NCBI RefSeq assembly: GCF_019711395.1
Contig: NZ_JAIGNL010000001.1
Location: forward strand, 1,426,001-1,490,000
From: Qipengyuania xiapuensis
GTDB taxonomy: Bacteria; Pseudomonadota; Alphaproteobacteria; Sphingomonadales; Sphingomonadaceae
DNA length: 64,000 nucleotides
Direction of reading: 5' to 3'
The notes below the pieces were generated by a model. The model had not been told where the DNA came from and searched no databases. It worked only from the letters and a program-made list of their open reading frames with translations. Each line of letters opens with the position of its first letter. The first letter of the stretch is position 1. The position numbers and the translations under genes were made by a program. Shown here in pieces: positions 1-12,038 of the stretch.

Positions 1-1278
1 CGCTTCGCGCTCGCCCTTCTGGACCATGTTCACGATGCGGCGGAACTCGGGCAGGGCCATGCCGGTGGCGCTGGCGATGTCCGAGATCTCGGTACGGATG
101 CGGTCGATCGCGTCGGCTTCCTTCTCGGCGAAGGCAGCCCACTTCTTGTCCTTCTTGACCCGGTCATCCATCCAGCCGTCGTCGAGCTCGTTGCCGATAT
201 AGGCATCGAGGAAGTCGACGCGCTTGACCTTGTGGCGTTCGGCAAGGCGCAGCATCTGGCCGCCAAGGGCGGTCAGGCGGCGGTTGAAGGCGTAGAGGTT
301 GTCGACGAGGAACTCGATCTTCGTCGCGTGGAACTGGACACTCTCGACTTCAGCGGTGAGCTGGTCGGATAGCGCTTCGTACTTCTTTTCCTTGGCGGGC
401 GGGAAATTCTCGCCCTTGGCCATGGTTTCGACGCGCTCGATCTGGAGCTTCTCGAACTTGCCGAAGAGGTCCTTGATGCGTGCGAAGCGCTCGATGGCAT
501 CGGGCTTGAGGGCCGCTTCCATCTGCGCCAGCGACATGGTGTTGTCTTCTTCTTCCTCGTCGTCCTTGGAAGAACCTTCCTCGCCGTCTTCGCCTTCGGA
601 ATCCTCGTCGGAATCCTCGTCGTCGTCACGGATCGACGGACCGGCAGTCTCTTCCGAGATCTCGCCGTCGTCATCGTCGTCCTCGGCGTCATCATTCAGC
701 TTGTCGGCCGGCGGCTCCTTGGAAAGCATGGCGTCAAGATCGAGGATCTCGCGCAGCTGCATTTCCTCGTTGTTGAGCGCTTCGGACCACTGAATGATGG
801 CGTGAAAGGTGATCGGGCTCTGGCACAGGCCCATGATCATCATGTCGCGGCCGGCCTCGATGCGCTTGGCAATTGCAATTTCGCCTTCACGGCTGAGCAG
901 TTCCACCGCGCCCATTTCGCGCAGGTACATGCGGACCGGGTCGTCGGTGCGTTCGCCGGTGCCGGTCTTCTTGGCGGCAGGCTTCTTCGCGGCATCCTTT
1001 TCCTTGGCGGAGGGAGCCGGTGCGATTTCTTCGACTTCGTCTTCCTGCTCCGCATCCTCGTCGTTCTCGACGATCTGGACGCCCATTTCGGACAGGGCGG
1101 ACTGGATGTCCTCGATCTGGTCCGAGCTCATCTCGCCCTGCGGCAGCGCGTCGTTGAGCTCGTCATAGGTGACGTAGCCCTTCTTCTTCGCCTTGGTGAG
1201 GAGCTTCTTGACCGACGCCTCGTTGAGATCGATCAGGGGTGCATCGTCCTTGTCACCCGACTTCGATTTGGTTGCCAT
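1..1278 (-). CDS. rpoD: RNA polymerase primary sigma factor RpoD, N-terminal part (cut by window edge)
   Basis: Housekeeping sigma-70 factor that directs RNA polymerase to promoters. The frame is open from the ATG at 1278 to base 1, giving 426 codons of the N-terminal half. Region 1.1 is about residues 1-80. Region 1.2 is about residues 113-143 and contains DPVRMYLREMG. The non-conserved region follows, with a strongly acidic Asp/Glu/Ser run at about residues 195-250. Regions 2-4 lie outside the window. The start is 9 nt after the dnaG stop, so the two are cotranscribed as in the classical macromolecular-synthesis operon. The long acidic insert is common in alphaproteobacterial RpoD. Confidence 0.95.
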   Translation of the reverse strand, partial: MATKSKSGDKDDAPLIDLNEASVKKLLTKAKKKGYVTYDELNDALPQGEMSSDQIEDIQSALSEMGVQIVENDEDAEQEDEVEEIAPAPSAKEKDAAKKPAAKKTGTGERTDDPVRMYLREMGAVELLSREGEIAIAKRIEAGRDMMIMGLCQSPITFHAIIQWSEALNNEEMQLREILDLDAMLSKEPPADKLNDDAEDDDDDGEISEETAGPSIRDDDEDSDEDSEGEDGEEGSSKDDEEEEDNTMSLAQMEAALKPDAIERFARIKDLFGKFEKLQIERVETMAKGENFPPAKEKKYEALSDQLTAEVESVQFHATKIEFLVDNLYAFNRRLTALGGQMLRLAERHKVKRVDFLDAYIGNELDDGWMDDRVKKDKKWAAFAEKEADAIDRIRTEISDIASATGMALPEFRRIVNMVQKGEREA

Positions 1279-1287
1279 AAACTGCAA

Positions 1288-3174
1288 TCAGTCCGTACTG
1301 TGACCGCTCTCGGGACCATCTTCCCGCGCGGTGTCTAAATCTCTTCCGGCCGGCGATGCGGCCTTGCGGCTTGCCATTTGCCCGAGTCGTGCCTCGAATT
1401 CCAGCTTCCGCTTCAACAAACGCTGTTGATCCGCGAAAGCTCCTTCGGGGTCTGTCTCGAAACGAGCAGTCGCCTCGGCGAGCGCAGCTTCGAGTGCAGG
1501 TCTTTCGACCAGCAGTGACACGGCTTCAGCCAGATCCTCGCACGCATCTACCGGGTCGGTGCCTTTGTCGAGAAAGGCGAAATGGGTGTTTGCCGGTGGG
1601 GCGGGTAGGCCTTCTGGAACGGATATGGGGGAATCGGCGCGCGAATCAAGCAATTCCGCCGCGGCGAGAAGCGAATCTATCGCCGGGCCGACATTTCGGT
1701 CACGCGCGGCGAAGCGCGAGAGGGCCGTTTCGTGCCGTGCGATCTCGCTGGGATGGCGCAGCAGTCCATGGATGACGGCGATGGCCAGGCCATCACGCGC
1801 GCCGCCCGACATGGCGTGCTTGAGCCGCGCTGCAGTCTCGGGTGCAAGGCGCGGGGGAGGGGCGTTGAAACCGCCCTTTTGCCAGCTGCCACGCGGTTTG
1901 AATTCGCGCGGGGGGAAGGCGAAGGCGGAAAACCGCTCGAGCAATTCTTTCTTGTAAAGCGCGCGAATGTCGGGGTGCTGGATCGCCTCTACATGGCCCA
2001 GTAACCGCTCCTTCAATCCCGCCTTCTCCTCGGGCGAGTTGAGCGGCATTGCGTCGCGTTCGAAAGTCCAGAGCGTGTCGAGCAGGCTCGCGGGCGAGGA
2101 GAGCAGTTCCTCCATCGCGCCGACGCCTTTCTCGCGGATGAGATCGTCCGGGTCCTTGCCCGCGGGCATGCGTACGATCGAAAGCGAATGGCCCGGACGC
2201 AGCATCGGCAGGACGCGGCCTACCGCACGCATGGCGGCGCGCTGGCCGGCATTGTCGCCATCGAAGCAAAGGATCGGGCGCTCGACCTGCCGCCACAGCA
2301 GTTCGATCTGGTTCTCGGTCAGCGCCGTGCCGAGCGGAGCCACGGCTTCGGCAATTCCCGCATTGGCGAGCGCGATCGCGTCCATATAGCCCTCGACGAC
2401 GATGATCCGCCCGCTCTGGCGTGCGGCAGGTGCCGCGCGGTGAAGATTGTAGAGCGTTCGGCCCTTGTCGAATAGCGGGGTATCGGGGCTGTTGAGATAT
2501 TTCGGCCCGTAGGCATCGCTGTCGAGGATGCGGCCACCGAAGGCGATGACCCGTCCGCGCGTATCCTGGATCGGCAGCATCAGGCGGCCACGGAACCGGT
2601 CGTAGGGGTCCTTGTCCTCGACCTCGATCCGCATGCCGGCCTCGATCAGCATGCGCTCGTCGAATTTCGACAATGCCCGTTTCAGCGCCTGCCGGTCCTC
2701 GTGTGCGAAGCCGAAGCCGAACTCTCGTACGACGTCTGCAGAGAAACCGCGGCTCTTGAGATAGGCGCGCGCTTCGGCGCCCTCTGCAGAGCCCAGCTGA
2801 TCGACGTACCACTGCTGCGCTGCGGCCGTGACGTCGTGGAGGCTGGCACGCTTTTCAGCCCGCTCTGCGGCGCGCGGATCGGGCGCGGGCACTTCCATGC
2901 CGGCCTCTGCTGCCAGTTCCTTCACCGCGTCCATGAACGGCATGCCGCGCTGGTCGGTCAGCCAGCGGATCGCATCGCCATGCGCCTCACAACCGAAGCA
3001 ATGGTAGAAGCCCTTTTCGTCGTTGACGTAAAAGCTCGGCGTCTTCTCGTTGTGGAAGGGGCAGCAGGCCTTGAACTCACGCCCCGCCTTGGTCAGGCGA
3101 ACTGTACGGCCGATCACAGCGGACAGCGTGGTCCGCATGCGCAATTCGTCCAGCCATTGGGGTGATAGGGCCAT
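1288..3174 (-). CDS. dnaG: DNA primase DnaG
   Basis: Synthesises RNA primers at the replication fork. The protein is 628 aa, the usual length. The N-terminal CHC2 zinc finger is visible around residues 37-65 (CCPFHNEKTPSF, then YHCFGC). The catalytic TOPRIM core follows, with VVEGYMDAIALA near residue 260 and the metal-binding CFDGDNAG near residue 305. A helical C-terminal part for DnaB contact completes it. It lies between the GatB/YqeY-lipoprotein pair upstream and rpoD 9 nt downstream, all leftward. Confidence 0.97.
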   Translation of the reverse strand: MALSPQWLDELRMRTTLSAVIGRTVRLTKAGREFKACCPFHNEKTPSFYVNDEKGFYHCFGCEAHGDAIRWLTDQRGMPFMDAVKELAAEAGMEVPAPDPRAAERAEKRASLHDVTAAAQQWYVDQLGSAEGAEARAYLKSRGFSADVVREFGFGFAHEDRQALKRALSKFDERMLIEAGMRIEVEDKDPYDRFRGRLMLPIQDTRGRVIAFGGRILDSDAYGPKYLNSPDTPLFDKGRTLYNLHRAAPAARQSGRIIVVEGYMDAIALANAGIAEAVAPLGTALTENQIELLWRQVERPILCFDGDNAGQRAAMRAVGRVLPMLRPGHSLSIVRMPAGKDPDDLIREKGVGAMEELLSSPASLLDTLWTFERDAMPLNSPEEKAGLKERLLGHVEAIQHPDIRALYKKELLERFSAFAFPPREFKPRGSWQKGGFNAPPPRLAPETAARLKHAMSGGARDGLAIAVIHGLLRHPSEIARHETALSRFAARDRNVGPAIDSLLAAAELLDSRADSPISVPEGLPAPPANTHFAFLDKGTDPVDACEDLAEAVSLLVERPALEAALAEATARFETDPEGAFADQQRLLKRKLEFEARLGQMASRKAASPAGRDLDTAREDGPESGHSTD

Positions 3175-3206
3175 GGCGATTACCTATCGCGGGCGGGGCG
3201 TGGCCG

Positions 3207-3899
3207 CTAGTTGGCAGGCGTTTGCTCTGCCCGCTTTTCTTCGGCGGGGAAGGGCCCGCGGGCAATCGCCTGGTTCCCGTTCACCTCGAGAAGGTACGCA
3301 TCGGCAGGCCCGGCGGGCGGTTGGGTCGATTGCCACCAGAAGGTGATGGTCGTACCCGGTGCCCAGCCGTCCCCTTCTACCACGCGCCAGATCAGGCGGC
3401 CGTCATCCGCGGTGATCGATATTGCATCCTCGTTCCCGAGCGCCTCGAGCGCCTGCGAGTTGGAGTAGCCGACTGCGAAATTGGAGCCGTGGGCGCGCTC
3501 TGTCGTGCGGAAGAGCGTTGGCGGGCTTTCGACCATCTCCGGGCCTTCGGCCATTTCCGCCGGACTGTCATCTGCCGCTTCTTCTGCCAGCGTGACTTCG
3601 TGGACGTAGGTAAAGAGGGTGCCTTCCGGAAGTTCACCCGGATTGCACTCGTCGAACTCCTCCGGGCAGGCCACGTAGCTCACCATCTTGGCGATCTCGC
3701 GATTGCCTGCGCTCAGCACGGTCTCCACCTGCGGTCCCTGCGGTCCGACGATTCTCGCCCCCAGTGTCCGAAGGTCGAAGTCCGCCGATGCAAGAGCACG
3801 GGGCTGCGCGACGGTCGGCGTGGGCGTGGGTTTCTCGCGAGGTTCGCTATCGGAACAGGCCGCCAGGGCGAGAGGAGTGAGTAGCAGCAGCTTCCTCAC
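3207..3899 (-). CDS. Putative lipoprotein, unknown function
   Basis: A 230-aa protein beginning at a GTG at 3899 that overlaps the stop of the upstream GatB/YqeY gene (GTGA). It has a short lipoprotein signal (LLLLTPLALAAC, lipobox LAAC), a Pro/Thr linker, and then a globular domain of no family I recognise. The acidic middle contains a Met/Glu/Ala-rich stretch. Translational coupling to the YqeY gene and position before dnaG place it in the same transcript. A longer reading of the frame back to 4415 would cross the YqeY gene in another frame and is not credible. Probable location is a membrane-anchored periplasmic protein. Confidence 0.75.
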   Translation of the reverse strand: MRKLLLLTPLALAACSDSEPREKPTPTPTVAQPRALASADFDLRTLGARIVGPQGPQVETVLSAGNREIAKMVSYVACPEEFDECNPGELPEGTLFTYVHEVTLAEEAADDSPAEMAEGPEMVESPPTLFRTTERAHGSNFAVGYSNSQALEALGNEDAISITADDGRLIWRVVEGDGWAPGTTITFWWQSTQPPAGPADAYLLEVNGNQAIARGPFPAEEKRAEQTPAN

Positions 3900-4348
3900 G
3901 AAAGAGCTTCCTTTACGAGACCGCTGGCCTTGCTCATGTCGAGCGTGGCGCCGTGACGTGCTTTCAGCTCGCCCATGACCTTGCCCATGTCCTTCATACC
4001 TTCGGCACCGGTATCGGCCTTGATCTGTGCGATGGCGGCGCGGGTTTCCTCCTCGCTCATCTGCTGGGGGAGGAATTCCTCGATGACCAGCAGCTCCGCC
4101 TTTTCCTTGTCGGCGAGTTCCTGCCGTCCGCCATCTTCGTACATGGCGATGGATTCCTTGCGCTGCTTGGCCATCTTCATCAGCACATCGGTGACGAGCT
4201 CGTCGTCCTCGGGCTTCTTGTCGGCAGTGCGCAGTTCGATGTCGCGGTCCTTGATCTTCGCGCCGATGAGACGGAGCGCTGCGGTACGCTCCTTGTCCTT
4301 CGCTTTCATCGCGGCAACGGTTTCGGACTGGATCTTTTCGCGGAGCAT
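3896..4348 (-). CDS. GatB/YqeY domain-containing protein
   Basis: A 150-aa protein of the YqeY family, homologous to the tail domain of the GatB subunit of the Asp/Glu-tRNA amidotransferase. It starts MLREKIQSETVAAMKAKDK and carries the conserved LPQQMSEEE near the middle. The exact role of stand-alone YqeY is unsettled; tRNA binding is presumed from the family. It is divergent from carA, with about 150 bp between them, and heads the leftward YqeY-lipoprotein-dnaG-rpoD run, an arrangement I recognise from alphaproteobacteria. Confidence 0.9.
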   Translation of the reverse strand: MLREKIQSETVAAMKAKDKERTAALRLIGAKIKDRDIELRTADKKPEDDELVTDVLMKMAKQRKESIAMYEDGGRQELADKEKAELLVIEEFLPQQMSEEETRAAIAQIKADTGAEGMKDMGKVMGELKARHGATLDMSKASGLVKEALS

Positions 4349-4424
4349 CGGGCCTCTTTTTCGCTAAGCTGTGGAAGTTTCGCGCATCATGTAGCGAACG
4401 GACGCGGAAAGCCAAGGGTTGCGC

Positions 4425-4453
4425 TTGACGGGAATCGCTACGCCTTCTAGCGG
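4425..4453 (+). promoter_or_regulatory. Possible carA promoter
   Basis: TTGACG at 4425-4430 is followed 17 nt later by TAGCGG at 4448-4453, in the 152-bp gap between the divergent YqeY gene and carA. The -35 is good and the -10 weak. I see no other clear promoter in this gap. Confidence 0.3.
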
Positions 4454-4500
4454 CTGGGACTTAGCACACATCGCTGGTAAACCCCTGACCCGGAGCGCCC

Positions 4501-5685
4501 ATGGCCCTGTCCGCATTCTCGCACGCGCAACCTAAAGACGCGACGGGAGTCCTCGTCCTTGCCGACGGTACAACTATCTGGGGCAAAGGCTTCGGCGCTT
4601 CCGGTAGCGCCGTCGGCGAAGTCTGCTTCAACACCGCAATGACGGGCTACCAGGAGGTGATGACCGATCCCTCCTACGACAGCCAGATCGTCACCTTCAC
4701 ATTCCCGCATATCGGCAACGTCGGCGCGAACGAGGAAGACGTGGAAAGCCGCGGCCTCGGCGCGGTGGGCTGCATCGTCCGTCAGGACGTGACGCGTCAT
4801 TCGAACTTCCGCGCGCGAGACGAATTCATCGAGTGGTGCGTCAGGCACGGAAAGATCGGCCTCTCGGGTGTCGACACGCGGGCACTGACCCGCCGCATTC
4901 GCGTGCAGGGCGCGCCCAATGCGGTCATCGCGCACAACCCGCGCGGTGATTTCGATCTGAAGGCGCTGAAGAAGCAGGCTGCGGAATGGAGCGGCCTCGA
5001 GGGCCTCGATCTCGTCCCCAGCGTCACTCGTGAAGCCCATGAGGAATGGAAGGGCGGCTACTGGCAGCTCGGCACGGGCTATGCCGAAGCCGACAACCAG
5101 AAGCCGCATGTCGTCGCGATCGATTATGGGGCGAAGGACAACATCTTCCGCAACCTCGTTCGCGCCGGTGCCAAGGTCACTGTCGTTCCCGCGCGTACAA
5201 GCCTCGACGATATCCTCGCTCTCCAGCCCGACGGCGTGTTCCTCTCGAACGGACCGGGCGATCCGGCGGCGACCGGCGAATATGCAGTTCCGGTAATCCA
5301 GGGCCTGCTCGAACGCGATATTCCGCTCTTCGGCATTTGCCTCGGACACCAGATGCTCGGCCTCGCGGCTGGCGCGAAGACCGCGAAGATGTTCCAGGGC
5401 CACCGCGGCGCGAACCATCCGGTCCAGCGTGTGGGCGAGGGCTGGGGCGAAAGCGCGGGCCTCGTCGAGATTACCAGCATGAACCACGGTTTCGCAGTTG
5501 ATGCCGAAACGCTGCCCGATACGGTTGAGCAGACCCATGTCTCGCTGTTCGATGGCACCAATTGCGGTATCTCGATCAAGGGCAAGAAGGCTTTCGGCGT
5601 GCAGTACCACCCCGAAGCGAGCCCGGGACCGCAAGACAGCTTCTACCTGTTCGAGAAGTTCGTAGGAGGTCTTGGAGAAAACTAA
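4501..5685 (+). CDS. carA: Carbamoyl-phosphate synthase small subunit
   Basis: Glutamine amidotransferase subunit that supplies ammonia to CarB for carbamoyl phosphate, the precursor of arginine and pyrimidines. The protein is 394 aa, full length. The N-terminal CPSase small-chain domain (TMTGYQEVMTDPSY) is followed by the class I glutaminase domain with the nucleophile-elbow Cys in LFGICLGHQ and the catalytic His/Glu in YHPEASPGP. The stop TAA shares a base with the ATG of the next small gene (TAATG at 5683-5687). Confidence 0.98.
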   Translation: MALSAFSHAQPKDATGVLVLADGTTIWGKGFGASGSAVGEVCFNTAMTGYQEVMTDPSYDSQIVTFTFPHIGNVGANEEDVESRGLGAVGCIVRQDVTRHSNFRARDEFIEWCVRHGKIGLSGVDTRALTRRIRVQGAPNAVIAHNPRGDFDLKALKKQAAEWSGLEGLDLVPSVTREAHEEWKGGYWQLGTGYAEADNQKPHVVAIDYGAKDNIFRNLVRAGAKVTVVPARTSLDDILALQPDGVFLSNGPGDPAATGEYAVPVIQGLLERDIPLFGICLGHQMLGLAAGAKTAKMFQGHRGANHPVQRVGEGWGESAGLVEITSMNHGFAVDAETLPDTVEQTHVSLFDGTNCGISIKGKKAFGVQYHPEASPGPQDSFYLFEKFVGGLGEN

Positions 5686-5908
5686 TGGCGATCATTCGGA
5701 ATTTCGAGGAACTCGAACTCAAAGCAAACGCTCGTCATTCGGAGACCTACGGAGGTTGGTCCATCCAGGGTCAAGACGGTGAAAAGTTTCTCCAAATCAA
5801 CACCATGGGTTCAGCAGACCGCGAAATCCCTGGAAAAGTCTCGCAGACACTCCGCCTAAGCAAGGAAGCTGTCGAACAGCTTGCAGAGCTGGCCAGAAAG
5901 CACCTCTA

Positions 5909-5909
<1 letters not shown>
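5685..5909 (+). CDS. Small conserved-looking protein inserted between carA and carB, unknown function
   Basis: A 74-aa protein beginning [18 protein letters not shown]. Its ATG shares one base with the carA stop and its own TAA shares one base with the carB ATG (TAATG at both junctions), so it is translationally embedded in the operon. By hand count GC is about 52% (116 of 225), clearly below its neighbours, and it uses codons rare around it (CTA, AAA, CCT GGA). Motifs are [32 protein letters not shown] and a C-terminal helix. I recall similar small proteins from accessory regions, sometimes mislabelled methionyl-tRNA formyltransferase, but there is no formyltransferase motif here. Probably acquired. 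Confidence 0.8.
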
Positions 5910-9232
<3,323 letters not shown>

Positions 9233-9345
9233 CAAGAACACACGCGTACCCCTTCCTCACATTCGACCGATCTGGCTTCCGCGATATTGCGGACCTGGGT
9301 CGAATTGTCCGGGAGAGGGGCGCAAAGCAGGAAGGACTGAAGCCC

Positions 9346-9813
9346 ATGGAAAAAGTGCCGATGCTGGCCGAGGGCTATGAGAAACTCACCGCAGACCTGA
9401 AGGCTCTGCGTGCCGAACGCCCCAAGATCGTCGACGCGATCGAGGAAGCGCGCGCGCATGGCGACCTCTCGGAAAACGCCGAGTACCACGCGGCCAAGGA
9501 ACGACAGGGCCAGGTCGAGGCGATGATCGGTGATCTGGAGGACAAGATCAGCCGAGCCCAGATCATCGATCCGACCGCGCTGTCGGGTGACAAAGTGGTA
9601 TTTGGTGCGACCGTGACCTTGCTCGACGAAGACGACAAGCCGGTGAAATACCAGATCGTCGGCCAGACCGAAGCGGATGCAGGCAAGGGTCGCATCAGCT
9701 ACACCTCGCCGATCGCACGCGCGCTTATCGGCAAGCAGGTCGAGGACGAGATCGAGGTCACCGTGCCGAGCGGCGACAAGTTCTACCTCGTCGAGAAGAT
9801 CGAATTCGTCTGA
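9346..9813 (+). CDS. greA: Transcription elongation factor GreA
   Basis: Rescues backtracked RNA polymerase by stimulating transcript cleavage. The protein is 155 aa, family length. The N-terminal coiled coil carries the conserved acidic tip ([20 protein letters not shown]) and the C-terminal FKBP-like domain includes [13 protein letters not shown] good ribosome site (AGGAAGGA) precedes the ATG. It follows carB by 113 bp and is followed directly by a strong hairpin terminator. Confidence 0.97.
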   Translation: MEKVPMLAEGYEKLTADLKALRAERPKIVDAIEEARAHGDLSENAEYHAAKERQGQVEAMIGDLEDKISRAQIIDPTALSGDKVVFGATVTLLDEDDKPVKYQIVGQTEADAGKGRISYTSPIARALIGKQVEDEIEVTVPSGDKFYLVEKIEFV

Positions 9814-9820
9814 GAATGTG

Positions 9821-9851
9821 AAAAAGCCCCGGCCATCGCCGGGGCTTTTTT
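9821..9851. terminator. Bidirectional rho-independent terminator between greA and the GNAT gene
   Basis: AAAAAGCCCCGG (9821-9832), a 6-nt loop and CCGGGGCTTTTTT form a GC stem flanked by A and T runs, so it can serve greA (+) and the convergent acetyltransferase gene (-). Confidence 0.9.
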
Positions 9852-10355
9852 CTAGGCGGGGACTTTCGCGCCCGTGGCCGTTTCGATCGTCCGAACCATC
9901 GCCCAATTGGTGATGGTCACGCCGTCGATCTCGAATGTCCGCTTTTTCATCGCCGTATAGCCCGCGCTTTCGAACGCAGGCTTGGCTATCTCGCTCGCCT
10001 CGGTGAAGAGGTGGGTGATCCCGTGATACTTCGCATAGAGTGCCGCCGTCTCCAGCAGGCTGGAGGCGAGGCCTTCGTGCGTATGGTCGGGATGGCAGTA
10101 GAGATGGTCGAGATGACCGGTCTCCTCCAGCATCGCGTAGGCGACCGGCTCGTCATCATCGTTGGTGGCGATGAAGATCTGAGTGCCGGCATCTGCCTGC
10201 GCCTGGTAGACCTCGGGGCCCGCGAAGTTGGAGAGCCAGGCGTCTACCTGCTCTTCGCTATAGGCATCCGGTCCAATGGCCCCGATCGCTGCGCGCCCGA
10301 GCTCGGCGAGCGCTTCGGCATCGCCATCCTCGAAAGAGCGGATCGAATAGCCCAT
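9852..10355 (-). CDS. GNAT family N-acetyltransferase
   Basis: A 167-aa Gcn5-related acetyltransferase using acetyl-CoA; the substrate cannot be told. It starts MGYSIRSFEDGDAEALAEL, typical of the fold's first strand and helix. The HPDHTHEGLASSLLETA segment near residue 93 is the acetyl-CoA binding loop (a variant of Q/RxxGxG/A), and FESAGYTAMKKRTFEI closes the fold. It sits 15 nt downstream of the DUF4170 gene, so the two probably share a transcript, and it ends at the terminator shared with greA. Confidence 0.85.
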   Translation of the reverse strand: MGYSIRSFEDGDAEALAELGRAAIGAIGPDAYSEEQVDAWLSNFAGPEVYQAQADAGTQIFIATNDDDEPVAYAMLEETGHLDHLYCHPDHTHEGLASSLLETAALYAKYHGITHLFTEASEIAKPAFESAGYTAMKKRTFEIDGVTITNWAMVRTIETATGAKVPA

Positions 10356-10370
10356 CGTCTCGGCAGGTCC

Positions 10371-10601
10371 TTAAGCTTCGGGATCGAGCAGCTTGTGAAG
10401 GTGGACGATGACGTACTTCATTTCCGCATCGTCGACCGTACGCTGGGCATTGCCGCGCCACGCGCTCTCGGCATCCTCGTAGGTAGAATAGACCCCGGCA
10501 ACGTGGATGCTCTCGGGGTCGGAGAAGGTGACGCTGCGCGGATCGGTTACGCGGCCGCCCATCACCAGGTACAGCGTCTGCTTGCTCTCTTTTTCTTCCA
10601 T
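10371..10601 (-). CDS. DUF4170 domain-containing protein
   Basis: A 76-aa soluble protein matching in character the small alphaproteobacterial DUF4170 family (TLYLVMGGRVTDP, the HVAGVYSTYEDAESAWRG core, YVIVHLHKLLDP end). Function unknown. The aromatic Tyr-Ala-Trp pattern suggests a compact alpha/beta fold. It lies directly upstream of the acetyltransferase gene and downstream of a hairpin that ends the preceding operon. Confidence 0.8.
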   Translation of the reverse strand: MEEKESKQTLYLVMGGRVTDPRSVTFSDPESIHVAGVYSTYEDAESAWRGNAQRTVDDAEMKYVIVHLHKLLDPEA

Positions 10602-10652
10602 GGTCGTATCTTTCGCTAGGGGAGGAGGAAATCGGCCACGCCAATAGCGAAA

Positions 10653-10682
10653 GCGGCGCGACAGGCAAGCCTATCACGCCGC
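10653..10682 (-). terminator. Probable terminator of the YqjD/YqjE-like operon
   Basis: GCGGCG...CGCCGC outer stem with an inner GATAGG/CCTGTC stem, read on the minus strand, followed by TTTCG. It lies just after the stop of the 169-aa gene at 10708. Confidence 0.55.
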
Positions 10683-10707
10683 TAATGCAGTTTGGTTGAG
10701 ATTCGGT

Positions 10708-11217
10708 TTAGCTGGTCAGGCGGTTGCGCAGGTCGCGATATGTTCGCGACGACTTGCGGCTTGCCTTGCGGCCGCTCGAGCGGATGGTGTCGCCCATCGA
10801 GTCGAGCCTGTAGCCTGCGTCGCGCTTGATGCGGCGGGCCTGCGTGCCGGCGGCATCGCTGATGTCTTCGAACTTGTCGCCCGCGCCTTCGATCATGGCG
10901 AGGCCATAGGCGAGGGCTGCATCGGCGGCGTAGGAAGCGAGCGAGCCTCCACGGCGACCGAGGTCGCGGCCGCGCTTGGTCATCGCGCCGATCGCAAGGC
11001 CGACAACTACTGCGCCGGCGACGGTTGCGACCGGATGCTTCTTCGCAAATTCGATCGCGCTGTCGGCGACGTCCTTGGCCTGGTCGGCAAGCGAGCGTTC
11101 TTCGTTTCGCTTTTCGCCGGCTTCGATGCGGGCACGCAGCTGTTCGCGCTTCTGTTCATCGGTCAGGCTGCGGTCGGCGCTGATCGGGGTGACGTTGGTT
11201 TCTTCGGCGTTTGCCAT
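10708..11217 (-). CDS. Hypothetical protein with one membrane segment
   Basis: A 169-aa protein: charged N-terminus rich in Glu/Arg/Lys, then an amphipathic helix (DQAKDVADSAIEFAKKHP), one hydrophobic glycine-rich segment at about residues 62-80 (VATVAGAVVVGLAIGAM), and a basic C-terminal tail (SSGRKASRKSSRTYRDLR). The layout of a soluble helix followed by HP and a glycine-zipper anchor resembles the DUF883/ElaB/YqjD class. It is last in a four-gene leftward run with YqjE-like and YqjD-like members. I do not recognise an exact family. Confidence 0.7.
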   Translation of the reverse strand: MANAEETNVTPISADRSLTDEQKREQLRARIEAGEKRNEERSLADQAKDVADSAIEFAKKHPVATVAGAVVVGLAIGAMTKRGRDLGRRGGSLASYAADAALAYGLAMIEGAGDKFEDISDAAGTQARRIKRDAGYRLDSMGDTIRSSGRKASRKSSRTYRDLRNRLTS

Positions 11218-11264
11218 GATATCCTCTTGAATTTGCGTTCACCTGTTCAACGGTGTCGGCAGGG

Positions 11265-11591
11265 TCAGTGTTCCGCCGGTTCGTCGCGCCCGTCCCACTC
11301 GTCATCGTCTTCATCCGGCTCGAGGCCGAAAAGGGACATCAGCGGGTTGCGCGCGAACCATACCACGATTGCAGCGATGAGTGCGGCGAGAGCGCCCTTG
11401 TTGTCTTCGGCGACATCGATGGCTTCCTCGTAGAGGTCCATCGCACCCTCGGTGACGCGGTCCATCGCACGCTCGCCAAGGCTCTTGTGCGCGAAGTCCG
11501 CCTTGATGTGCTGGATATCGGCCTCGACCAGCGCCCGCGCAGAATCGCGCAGGTACTTGTCCTCCAGCATGCGGGCCCTGCGGTCACTCAT
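11265..11591 (-). CDS. Hypothetical single-pass membrane protein (YqjD/YqjE-like operon)
   Basis: A 108-aa protein starting MSDRRARMLEDKYLRDSAR. The start ATG at 11591 overlaps the end of the upstream holin-family gene by 8 nt. The N-terminal two thirds is a charged amphipathic helix with a DRVTEGAMDLYEEAIDVA stretch, then one transmembrane segment (ALAALIAAIVVWFA) and a very acidic tail (EPDEDDDEWDGRDEP). The frame stays open upstream to 11669 but that part overlaps the previous gene. Function unknown; the position between YqjE-like and DUF883-like proteins argues for an envelope-anchored role. Confidence 0.75.
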   Translation of the reverse strand: MSDRRARMLEDKYLRDSARALVEADIQHIKADFAHKSLGERAMDRVTEGAMDLYEEAIDVAEDNKGALAALIAAIVVWFARNPLMSLFGLEPDEDDDEWDGRDEPAEH

Positions 11592-12015
11592 CGTTATTGT
11601 CCGAAAATGCGTCGCGGATGTCGTCGATGCGGCCCTTGAGAAGCCGCAGCATGATGACACCGGCCACAATGAGGATCACGGTCACCAGCGCAGTCGCGCC
11701 CCACGGACCGAGGAGGGGCATCAGCGCGATGACCGCACCCACCGTGAAAGCGATAAGCGCAAGGTGAAAGACACCAAAGGCGCCAAGCCCGAAGGCAATG
11801 GCGCCCTTGAGGCGATTCGCGGCAAAGCCAGCGCGGCTCTTCTGGTAGGCGACTTCGGCCTCGGCATAGGTTTTGCCGTCTTCCAGCAAGGCCACGAGAT
11901 CGTCGGTCAGTGACGGTCCCGGATCGCCATGATCCTCCGCTTCGGGCTCGTAGTCGTCGGGCAGGTCGAGCGGACCTTCATAATCCGCCCGATCCTGAGT
12001 TTCGCTGTCCACCAT
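11584..12015 (-). CDS. Phage-holin-family (YqjE-like) membrane protein
   Basis: A 143-aa protein with an acidic N-terminus (about 35 residues), a soluble helix (DDLVALLEDGKTYAEAEVAYQ) and two adjacent transmembrane helices at about residues 70-125, then a short charged tail. This layout fits the family named after phage holins that also holds the chromosomal E. coli YqjE; there is no lysis gene nearby. In E. coli yqjD (DUF883) and yqjE are neighbours, and here a DUF883-like gene lies immediately upstream, so I read this as the same association. Confidence 0.75.
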   Translation of the reverse strand: MVDSETQDRADYEGPLDLPDDYEPEAEDHGDPGPSLTDDLVALLEDGKTYAEAEVAYQKSRAGFAANRLKGAIAFGLGAFGVFHLALIAFTVGAVIALMPLLGPWGATALVTVILIVAGVIMLRLLKGRIDDIRDAFSDNNDE

Positions 12016-12038
12016 CGAGCCCCCGTAGCCGCTTTCGA

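Noticed and set aside
4447-5634. A 395-codon open frame antisense to carA
   Set aside because: GC-rich third-position shadow of a clear carA gene; the translation shows no domain and the start lacks a site.
11584-12015. Holin-family gene as a sign of a prophage
   Set aside because: The family includes chromosomal YqjE; there is no lysis, portal, capsid or integrase gene, and the operon partners are YqjD-like.
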